64,000 bases of DNA, taken from contig JAPFFF010000031.1 of the NCBI GenBank assembly GCA_039105265.1, positions 186,001-250,000 of the forward strand, given 5' to 3'. Below the pieces are notes generated by a model. That model worked only from the letters and a program-made list of their open reading frames with translations. It did not search any database and was not told where the DNA came from. Within the stretch, counting starts at the first letter, position 1, and every line of letters begins with the position of its first letter. This stretch comes from Tritrichomonas musculus (taxonomy: Eukaryota; Parabasalia; Tritrichomonadida; Tritrichomonadidae). Shown here piece after piece: positions 40,401 to 51,800 of the stretch. Position numbers and translations under genes: made by a program.

Positions 40401-43400
40401 CCATATCGGTTCGGCTCATCAGGATCTTGAAGCTCTCAAAAGAGAAGTGGGTGTTTTCTGGGCAATGAACATCCTGCATGCTAGAAGATGCAGATGTTTA
40501 CTTGCAACACGGGATGTCTTTCATGATCTGCGTGGTTCGATGTGTTCAACTTGCAGTGACTTCATTGGAAAAGACAAAGTCACTGTCAAGCAACACTCAA
40601 ACAGATCTCATCCAGCATCCAACGTTGAAGGTCATCGTTTGCAATCATTCGAGGTGAATATTTCTACCAAGTGGTTTTCACCCGATACCGATGACGATGA
40701 GATTCGTGAGGCCAATTCTGACCTTGACAAAGAAAAAAGTGTCAGAATGGAAAATAGGATTTTACAGGAAGAAGAAAGGTTGAATCCTGTGCAGGCGAGG
40801 TCAGATGAGTCTGTTGACCTCCAAGTGATGGAAGATCGACGTCGTGCAGAGGATAACCGCCGACGCAGACGTCAGGCTGGTTTCATTCCAGCCAATGAGA
40901 GAATGCCAGAAGCACGCTTGCACTCAGTCTCTTCTTCAAGTGATGGCGAAGTCATTCAAAGTGATGTACATCCTGGTCATTCAAATTCAGCTTCGATCGT
41001 GGACATTGAGAGTTGCCTGTCCAAAGCTGAGAATTGGAAGTCGAGGTGCATGAAGGAAGATGATGATTTCGTGCACCTCCCGAAGCTGTGGGGTGACCGT
41101 TTAGCGAAGCACAGGAAAAAGTTCGAAGAAGTGTTTAACAGTGAAGTCAAGGATGTTCTCAATTGGTATAATGAAGCTATTAACCTCTCTGACTCTTTGG
41201 AAAAGAGCAGCCGAATGCTTCTCTGCGAAGGGATGATTTCGAAAATCATTCTCATTCTACGGAAGTCGATTAGGAAGTTCGTTCGTTCGGCACGGAGAGG
41301 TTCAGATAAGATTCGTCGCCCGCATTCCTTGGAGACACCGATTCAGATGAAGTCGGCCTCCAAATTCATCGCTGGTATTGAACTCCTGCATTCCCGCATT
41401 CACATCACTGATGATGATCTCGATCAACCTCAACGTAATGTCATCGCAGACATCAAAGAGAAGCTTGTTCGCTTTCTGTCACAGGCTCCTTTGGAGTTCT
41501 CTCAACTTCTTGGGAGTGGTGACTTGGACTCAATTGACGGTTTGATTTACGATGAGCATTACGATGAAAGGATGAAATTCATACGTGCCAAGCTAGAGGA
41601 ATTGGAGATTCTCAACAACTCTCCTTCCTCGCTTGGCTACAAGAAGTTCCTTCAGAAATTCTACGCTGAAGACGCCAAACGTACACTCGACTGGTTCGTG
41701 TTGAACGACGACACACCGGAATGTGTCGTCCCAGTCGAAGATTTCGAGAACGTGTACGGGTCCTCGTGGAGCGATGCTGCTGCTCTCGGGGATGACCCAG
41801 ATGGTGTTTACACTCTTCAGCGCAGAATTTCATCGAATAATTCTGATGAACTCAAATCACTCATCCTCAACGAAGAAGCTATTCTCAAAGCGGTCAGATC
41901 GAGATCCAATCTGTCTGCCGTCGGATGCGACGGCATTTCAAATGGTGTGTGGAAGGTTGGCGGGAGTGTCACGGCGACGATCATCAAGAATGTGTTGTGT
42001 TGCATGCTTGACACTGGTCTCTTTCCGGAGGTGTTGAAAATGAACAAAACCGTCATGTTGTTTAAGAAAGGAGACCCTGACGACGCCCATTCGTGGCGTC
42101 CTATCACCATCACTCCGACGATTTATCGGATGCTGATGTGTCACATCAGCCGCTCGCTTCAAACGCTGAATTCAAAACATAGGTTCATATCACCGAGTCA
42201 GAAAGGATTCATGCGTATTCCAGCTGGAGCGGCTGAGCATGCAACTGTGGTTGATGAGATGATACACGATGCTGCACGGAACCAAAAGTCACTCTACATC
42301 ACGACGATCGACTTTTCTGATGCATTTGGTTCCGTACCACATAAACTTATTAAAAAGAATCTTACAGACATTGGCTTTGATCTTTCTTTTGTTAAAACGA
42401 TTATTAATTCGTACAGAGACTCTTCGACGAAGATCATCAGCAACAACAGACGATCTAATTCTATCTGTTTTCGCAAAGGCGTCAAGCAAGGTTGTCCGCT
42501 GAGTCCGACGTTATTCAACATTTGTATCGAACCTCTCCTCGCGCGGTTGAACGCTTGCAAGGAGGACGGTTATCATTGGTTGGACTCAGCGACAACCGTT
42601 CAAGCTTACGCCGATGACATAATCGTGTTCTCGGACTCGGAAGTCGGGATGAAGAACTTGCTTTCGGTCGTGGAGCACTTCTGCAGTTATGCAGGCGACA
42701 TGAAGATCAACTGCAAGAAGTGCCACGCTTTCACATACATTGCTCACAATGGTTCTCGCAGTGTGTTGAACGACAACTTCACCATTGCTGGAGGACGTAT
42801 TGATAACATCAGCATTCAGAACAATACAACGTATCTCGGACTTCCAATCGCGTGCAAATCTTCGCAGCGTAAACATCACGTTTTTCGGCGAATCGAAGAC
42901 ATGACGAAGGACGTCATTCGAATTACTGGCAGCGCTCTTCGGTTCACACAAGCGGTTGACGCCATCAAACGGTTCGTGATTCCCAAGATTGACTACGAAC
43001 TGATGGCGAACACAGCACCGACAAATTGCCTCAGTCGCTTAGATGAACTCATTCGGGGCAAGCTGTCCAAAATGGTCGGTGCTGCTGGTATTCCAACCGC
43101 CTGGTTCTACACGACGAAAAACGATGGCGGTCTTTACATACAGAAACTCACAGATCGCCAGAAAGCTCTCACTATCAGACTCTACATTGCCTTGATGGAG
43201 TCTAACGATAAAAGCATCCGTGATATGGTCAAGGCTTCTGATGAAGCCGAGATCATCTTCAGGGATGCTGCCATCGACTTGACTTCACCGTTCTTGCACC
43301 TAAAAGTTAAAGACAATGGTGCGTTAGATGCAAAGCGTAACCGCGGGACGTCGAACATCTTAGCCCGATGTGTTAAAGCTTTGCACGACGCTAACATGGG

Positions 43401-44661
43401 TCTGATACTCAAAGATGATATGTTTACGCTCAAAGATCTGAATAGTAATGTCACATTTGATGTTAACACCTCTAATGTTGTTAAACACATCATGAAAGTC
43501 ATGAGTGACCGTTACTATTCAGATCTTTGTCTGCACAAGATGAGAGGACATACATTCACGACATTGAAAAACTCACCATTGAGTAACTACTTCATGAAGC
43601 CCAATGCTTTGATGGCGGACTCTGTTGTCAGATTCGCTATCAAAGCACGTACGAATACGCTCATGACAGCATCACTTGCTGCTCACAGAAACCCTCAAAT
43701 GAGTAACCGTTGCACTCGTTGTGGACAGATTGAAACTCTCAATCACATCTTAAACGGGTGCAAGCGGTGCAAACACAAATTCACAAAGAGACACGACGAA
43801 GTTGTCAAGGTACTTTGCAAGTACCTCACCGAAAAGAAGAGAGTCATCGTGCATTGTAACCAAAGTGTTCGTGGACGCAGCAACGAACACATCACTGGTG
43901 ACTCTGCTTCTCTCAGACCAGATGTATGGTGGTGGGACGGTGACCAGCTGAAGATAGCTGAATTCACCATCCCATACGGAATGTTATCTGGCGATGATGA
44001 TGAATCCACCTTAGTCATACGACGCAGAGAGAAGTTGAACAAGTACCAGAAGCTTGTCGATGATTGCAGAAACCAGTTGAACTGCAATGTGTCGCTATTT
44101 GTGTTCATTGTCTCCTCCCTCGGTGCAATACCCGATGACACCATCAATGAACTCAAGAAAGTGACAGTCACGACCAAAGACGCACTCAAACTTGCAGGGA
44201 GGATGGTAGCAGCCGCTTTACGGGAATCTATGATATTGTACATTGATACTAAGATTAAGAAGAGGGTTAACGACAACAATGAAGATGAAGATAACGATAA
44301 CGATAACGATAATGGTAACGATTATGATAACGATGTTGAAAATGTTAATGTTCTTGATACTGATGGTGACGATGATTCTAATGATCTCAATGATACTAGC
44401 TCCAATGTTACCGACGGGGAGTCCGCAGACGATGAGTACAACTCTGTCAACATCCTGGACGACGAAGAATGGCGGGAACTCATTGATGCAAGTGCGGATG
44501 TTGACAGGTCGGGCCCCCCGTCTGAGCTTGACACTACTGATGATGAAACTGACGTACTGGAAAATCCAGGCACCACCCCACTATGGAACCAAACTCAAGG
44601 TGCCGACCCTGCCTCCGCTACCGAAGAGGAGGGAGTCCAACACTCCTCTTCTGAATTTTAG
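37442..44661 (+). CDS. R2-like retrotransposon polyprotein, lineage B copy 2 (5' frameshift)
   Basis: An ATG at 37442 starts MLIYPTKSRFLESAEDADSF as in copy 4, but the following A-run has six A instead of seven, and this frame closes at the TGA overlapping the next ATG. From the ATG at 37552 a 2369-residue frame runs to the TAG at 44659-44661. The 2369-residue form keeps every recognisable domain and lacks only ~37 N-terminal residues, so it might still be functional if that ATG is used. Confidence 0.85.
38641..39666 (+). repeat. 54-bp coding minisatellite, 19 units
   Basis: First GTTGAC at 38641, last-unit GTTGGC at 39613: 972 bp, exactly 18 periods. Units are more uniform than in lineage A copies; the last two units (with AACCAAACCGTC and GGCGTCGACGATCGG) match those of lineage A. 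Confidence 0.95.
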
Positions 44662-44791
44662 GCAGATTTTTTATTGGGGCCCGCCCCTTTTATTTTATTG
44701 TGAGTGAATCATCACTCTCGTTTATTAGTATTTTATACTTACTCTAATGATTAATAAACGAATTTACCACACGGGAGGAGATTTTTTTTTT

Positions 44792-45840
44792 CATTTTTAT
44801 TTTCGAGGTTTACGCAGGCAATAACTAGATATTCGTAATCAGTGCACTGAGCTGATTCGTATGGTGCCCTCAGATCGATGTTTCGTCCGAATTTTCCAAA
44901 CTGATTTCAATTATATGTAGGGTCACCTCACAAAGTCCGACCACTGGACTTACCACAATATTATACTGTTGTTTCTTATCTCATATTATCAATCTCAGCT
45001 CTTAACGTTATATCTCATACTCAATCAGTTATATGCAATTTCAAATATACCTCTCAAAACTTACTCTAATGATATTATACTCTTCCTTCTCACTTTGTTT
45101 ATTCCAGTTTCCTTCGATCGCGCCTTTCTGTTCCCTCGGTTTCCCACTTTTCGTGACTCCATTCTCATTTTACAATTTCTCTCAATATTCTCAAATATAC
45201 AAGGCGTTATACAGTATGAAGACGATTCTCACGGACAGATCGAAGTAAATTGCTACTTATTTTTACTCTTTTAGTTTATTCATTTTTATATATGGAGTCA
45301 TCTTTCAGTGAGTCTGCTTGTGATTTCAATGATCACACTGCCTTGATGAAAGAATCAAAAGACAGCAGTCAACAAGCGTCTACGGTAAAGGATCTCCGCA
45401 AGATGCTGCCTGACACATGTCGCGTGACTCTACTGAAGGGCGCTCAATGAGCCCGTTCGTTCTCTCATTTAAGTTCTTGTTCAATTGTTTTATCCGTTAC
45501 TCATTGTTCCTCATTTTCAGATCTCAATCTGATATCCTCAATTACATTGTTACATTGTTTCAAGTTCTTTGTTCTTTAGACGAGTTGTTTTACATCAGAC
45601 TCGGAAACCATCGCTGGTTTGTAACACAACCCGTCCTCAGAATGATCTGTGTTGCTCAATGATCATTTTTTGGCGACCGTTTATTCCAAGTCTGACTCAT
45701 TACTTGAAGTCTTTTTGGACCTTTTAACTTCAAGTTTTACCTTTTTCCTTTTATTTTCCTTTTTTTCTTAAAGCTTATGCCTAGCTTTTTTATTAATTGC
45801 TTAATCGCAAAACTCTTAAAGCATTTAATAAACATTTAAA
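44792..45840 (+). mobile_element. unit 6: short non-autonomous element, family S2
   Basis: 1049 bp, nearly identical to unit 4 (scattered single-base differences, for example CTCACTAAG versus CTCACAAAG). It lies between a lineage B and a lineage A long unit, whereas unit 4 lies between an A and a B. The identity of S2 copies thus does not result from one duplication of a fixed short-long pair. Confidence 0.8.
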
Positions 45841-45875
45841 CCACACGGGAGGAGATTTTTTTTTAGTTTTCATAT

Positions 45876-48800
45876 ATGCTTTTTTGCACGACCAAACCTA
45901 GATTTTCCGAATTAGCACTCGACGCTGATTCGATTGATACCAAAATTGATGATTTTGGTGGAAATTTTTCTGATGATGATGGAAATGGAACACCAGAATT
46001 TCGCAGTTTTTCGCCTCAAATTAGTACAGTAGATAGCCCTTTCAATATAAATTACAACAAACTCGCTACTTCTCCAATATCTCGCAACTCAAGAGAGATC
46101 AATTCAAAGACGCACCAAAACGGGGACCAGTTTGCCCCGAACACAACTCAATCAAATACACAGCCTCGATATGTTCCAAATGTTCCTCATAATCTTCCCG
46201 CGCAATACTCACTCACAGATCGAATTTCATATCCTACGGAGCAGCGGCACCCGCCGGTTGGACCTGCTCCTATCAACATACGGAGTACCTCACAGAGCGA
46301 TTCCAACGTTTCCCCAGACTTTTCAGATTCCGAAGAATTTAGATCAGATGCGCATCAAAGTGATTCTACGAGCCGACCAAATTGCGCCAGAAATCTCATA
46401 GTTCCTAATACACAAAGGACGACAGAGGTACTCCTGCAGTCAGGAGTACACTATAATCCGACGAATCCAGAGGGTGGTCAGAACCCCTCTTGGTTCGTCA
46501 TTACGAGCGATCCTTCACTGGCTGCCCGTTCCCCTCTGAGTTACCTTGCAAAGGATAAGTCAGTTGAAGGTGTATTGGTTGCCCGAGGACAAATGATCAT
46601 TTCGAATGGGCAACCAATACTCGACCGAAACCGCCCGGCAGTACCTGCTTCAGATGCAGAACTCAGCCAGAAGGTGCTCCTCCCTGAGACCTTCGTCCAT
46701 CCGAGCACGGTTCCGGCGGTTCCATTCAATTTTTGCTCCTTCCCACGTTCGCCTTTTGTTTCCCATGTATACAATGTATTAAACTCGCTGGCGGTCTCAT
46801 TCTCGTGCAACATCGGTTGCAATAATCACTTCACCGACTTTTCAAATCACATGTCAGTCATGAATACCAATATGTTCAATGTTAATAATAGTAATAGTTT
46901 CACTAATAATAGTTTCATTAATAATAATATCTCTAACTATAATGTTTCTCATAACAATGTTAATCTTGTTCATCATAGCGTTGACGTCGACAACCAGACT
47001 GTCGAGTCAACTGCTCATGTAGCTCACCACAGCGTTGACGTCGACAATCGGGTTGTCGCGTCAATGGCTCATGTTGCTCATCATAGCGTTGACGTCGACA
47101 ATCAGATTGTCGCGTCAACGGCACACGTGGTACATCATAATGTTGACGTTGACAATCAGATTGTCAAGTCAACAGCCCACGTCGCTCATCATTCTGTTGA
47201 CGTTGACTATCAGACTGTCAAGTCAACAGCCCTCGTTGCTAATCACGCTGTTGACGTTGACAATCAGATTGTCAAGTCAACAGCTCACGTCGCTCATCAC
47301 GCTGTTGACGTTGACAATCAGACTGTCAAGTCAACAGCTCACGTCGCTCATCACGCTGTTGACGTTGACAATCAGATTGTCAAGTCAACAGCTCACGTCG
47401 CTCATCACGCTGTTGACGTTGACAATCAGACTGTCAAGTCAACAGCTCACGTCGCTCATCACGCTGTTGACATTGACAATCAGATTGTCAAGTCAACAGC
47501 CCACGTCGCTCATCATTCTGTTGACGTTGACTATCAGACTGTCAAGTCAACAGCCCTCGTTGCTAATCACGCTGTTGACGTTGACAATCAGATTGTCAAG
47601 TCAACAGCTCACGTCGCTCATCACGCTGTTGACGTTGACAATCAGATTGTCACGTCAACAGCTCACGTCGCTCATCACACTGTTGACGTTGACAATCAGA
47701 TTGTCAAGTCAACAGCTCACGTCGCTCATCACGCTGTTGACGTTGACAATCAGATTGTCAAGTCAACAGCTCACGTCGCTCATCACGCTGTTGACGTTGA
47801 CAATCAGATTGTCACGTCAACAGCTCACGTCGCTCATCACGCTGTTGACGTTGACAATCAGATTGTCAAGTCAACAGCTCACGTCGCTCATCACGCTGTT
47901 GACGTTGACAATCAGACTGTCAAGTCAACAGCTCACGTCGCTCATCACGCTGTTGACGTTGACAATCAGATTGTCAAGTCAACAGCTCACGTCGCTCATC
48001 ACGCTGTTGACGTTGACAATCAGATTGTCAAGTCAACAGCTCACGTCGCTCATCACGCTGTTGACGTTGACAATCAGATTGTCAAGTCAACAGCTCACGT
48101 CGCTCATCACGCTGTTGACGTTGACAATCAGATTGTCAAGTCAACAGCTCACGTCGCTCATCACGCTGTTGACGTTGACAATCGGGTTGTCGCGTCAACA
48201 GCTCACGTCACTCACCACAACGTTGACGTTGACAACCAAACCGTCACGTCAACGGCTCACATCACGCATCATTCTGTTGGCGTTGACGATCGGGTTGTCA
48301 CGTCAACTGCTCACATCGATCATCATCAAGTAGTCACGAAGGAGAAATTATTCACATCAGTGATTGAGGTACCTAAGTTTGTGTTCGAGATCAATGAGAA
48401 AGTGGTTCCACTATTTACTCTCTCTGGGAACCATTCGTTGCTTAACACATTCTCAAACAATAATTTCCTCGGATCTCGAACCAACTCCTTAGGTACTCAA
48501 ACTACCAGTAACTCTTCTGGTACAAGCAGCGTTGTTAGTGGTGCTGAAGAGTTCACCGATGCTCATTCTCACTCTGAACACTCTGATCATTCCGATGATG
48601 ACAATCACGGTGGTAGTGATGATAATCCTTCTTCACCTGTGGGTGACAATGTTTCCATTGATTGGATCGTGAGCGAATTGGCTGGTGTGAAGACCAAAAC
48701 AGACATGAAGTCTCTCATTGATATCTTGCAGGTGGCAAACATCGACACTTCACCATTCGCAAACGTTAGCGACGTTGACACTCCTATCATTCTCCTCATG

Positions 48801-51800
48801 TATCAGAAAGACAGATGGTTAGGAGTTGGGCAGTTTTACTGCCCTTGCTGCGACAAAACGTTTCCCACATGTGCGTCCTTGTCTTTTCACCTCAAATCGA
48901 CGCACACGACGAATAACATTCCTCTGGAGCAAGCGGCGTTCGAGTACATTGTCGGCAGGAAGCTGAGGTGGAAGATCGATTCACCTCACCTTCCGCCTGA
49001 CGCTTTTCACTATCGTACCATTCACGTTTGTCCGTGCAGCGACTGCGACTACTTGGTCAGCAGAGCGAACTCATTGAGCAGCCACATGGGCTCATCGCAC
49101 CAGGACATGGAAGCGCTTAAACGTGAAGTTGGAGTCTTCTGGGCGATGAGCATTCTGCACGCTAAGAAACATCGAAAATTACTTGTGGCTAGCGATGTTT
49201 ACCATGACCTGCACGGTTCCTTGTGCATGAAATGCAAGGACTTCGTTGGTAGAGACAAAGCTACAGTCAAACAGCATACCAACAGATCACATCCCCAGGC
49301 CAATGTTGAAGGTCATCGGGTTCAGGCAATCGACATCAGTATATCCGTTAATTGGCTTTCGCCTGAAACCGATGACGATGAAATTCGTGAAGCCAACACT
49401 GACCTGGAGAGAATCAAGATTGTGAGGAGTGAGAACAGAGTCACTCAAGATGATGAGAGACAGATGCCAGTGCAACCTCGGGCAGACGAATCGGTGGATC
49501 TCCAAGTGATGGAAGATCGTCGTCGCGGGGAAGACTCACGCAGACGGAGACGACAGGCTGGGTTCATACCTGCCAACGAGAGACTGCCTGAGGCGCACTT
49601 GCATTCAGTCTCTTCATCTAGCGAAGAAGATACTCACACAATTGATGAACATCCGGCTCACCCAGCGTCAGCTTCGATCGTGGACATTGAGAGTTGCCTG
49701 TCCAAAGCTGAGAATTGGAAGTCGAGGTGCATGAAGGAAGATGATGATTTCGTGCACCTCCCGAAGCTGTGGGGTGACCGTTTAGCGAAGCACAGGAAAA
49801 AGTTCGAAGAAGTGTTTAACAGTGAAGTCAAGGATGTTCTCAATTGGTATAATGAAGCTATTAACCTCTCTGACTCTTTGGAAAAGAGCAGCCGAATGCT
49901 TCTCTGCGAAGGGATGATTTCGAAAATCATTCTCATTCTACGGAAGTCGATTAGGAAGTTCGTTCGTTCGGCACGGAGAGGTTCAGATAAGATTCGTCGC
50001 CCGCATTCCTTGGAGACACCGATTCAGATGAAGTCGGCCTCCAAATTCATCGCTGGTATTGAACTCCTGCATTCCCGCATTCACATCACTGATGAAGATC
50101 TCGATCAACCTCAACGTAATGTCATCGCAGACATCAAAGAGAAGCTTGTTCGCTTTCTGTCACAGGCTCCTTTGGAGTTCTCTCAACTTCTTGGGAGTGG
50201 TGACTTGGACTCAATTGACGGTTTGATTTACGATGAGCATTACGATGAAAGGATGAAATTCATACGTGCCAAGCTAGAGGAATTGGAGATTCTCAACAAC
50301 TCTCCTTCCTCGCTTGGCTACAAGAAGTTCCTTCAGAAATTCTACGCTGAAGACGCCAAACGTACACTCGACTGGTTCGTGTTGAACGACGACACACCGG
50401 AATGTGTCGTCCCAGTCGAAGATTTCGAGAACGTGTACGGGTCCTCGTGGAGCGATGCTGCTGCTCTCGGGGATGACCCAGATGGTGTTTACACTCTTCA
50501 GCGCAGAATTTCATCGAATAATTCTGATGAACTCAAATCACTCATCCTCAACGAAGAAGCTATTCTCAAAGCGGTCAGATCGAGATCCAATCTGTCTGCC
50601 GTCGGATGCGACGGCATTTCAAATGGTGTGTGGAAGGTTGGCGGGAGTGTCACGGCGACGATCATCAAGAATGTGTTGTGTTGCATGCTTGACACGGGTC
50701 TCTTTCCGGAGGTGTTGAAAATGAACAAAACCGTCATGTTGTTTAAGAAAGGAGACCCTGACGACGCCCATTCGTGGCGTCCTATCACCATCACTCCGAC
50801 GATTTATCGGATGCTGATGTGTCACATCAGCCGCTCGCTTCAAACGCTGAATTCAAAACATAGGTTCATATCACCGAGTCAGAAAGGATTCATGCGTATT
50901 CCAGCTGGAGCGGCTGAGCATGCAACTGTGGTTGATGAGATGATACACGATGCTGCACGGAACCAAAAGTCACTCTACATCACGACGATCGACTTTTCTG
51001 ATGCATTTGGTTCCGTACCACATAAACTTATTAAAAAGAATCTTACAGACATTGGCTTTGATCTTTCTTTTGTTAAAACGATTATTAATTCGTACAGAGA
51101 CTCTTCGACAAAGATCATCAGCAACAACAGACGATCTAATTCTATCTGTTTTCGCAAAGGCGTCAAGCAAGGTTGTCCGCTGAGTCCGACGTTATTCAAC
51201 ATTTGTATCGAACCTCTCCTCGCGCGGTTGAACGCTTGCAAGGAGGACGGTTATCATTGGTTGGACTCAGCGACAACCGTTCAAGCTTACGCCGATGACA
51301 TAATCGTGTTCTCGGACTCGGAAGTCGGGATGAAGAACTTGCTTTCGGTCGTGGAGCACTTCTGCAGTTATGCAGGCGACATGAAGATCAACTGCAAGAA
51401 GTGCCACGCTTTCACATACATTGCTCACAATGGTTCTCGCAGTGTGTTGAACGACAACTTCACCATTGCTGGAGGACGTATTGATAACATCAGCATTCAG
51501 AACAATACAACGTATCTCGGACTTCCAATCGCGTGCAAATCTTCGCAGCGTAAACATCACGTTTTTCGGCGAATCGAAGACATGACGAAGGACGTCATTC
51601 GAATTACTGGCAGCGCTCTTCGGTTCACACAGGCGGTTGACGCCATCAAACGGTTCGTGATTCCCAAGATTGACTACGAACTGATGGCGAACACAGCACC
51701 GACAAATTGCCTCAGTCGCTTAGATGAACTCATTCGGGGCAAGCTGTCCAAAATGATCGGTGCTGCTGGTATTCCAACCGCCTGGTTCTACACGACGAAA

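Larger units (their letters stand above)
37431..44766 (+). mobile_element. unit 5: long R2-like non-LTR retrotransposon, lineage B (copy 2)
   Basis: 7336 bp. The 5' end ATTTTGCAAATATG differs from lineage A but has the same 11-nt leader length. A stem-loop AATCAGCA-GAAGA-TGCTGATT lies at 37476-37496. The region before 40987 is the diverged B type (apart from the minisatellite); from 40987 onward it is almost identical to copies 1, 3 and 4. The 3' UTR and terminus equal those of lineage A. Confidence 0.92.
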
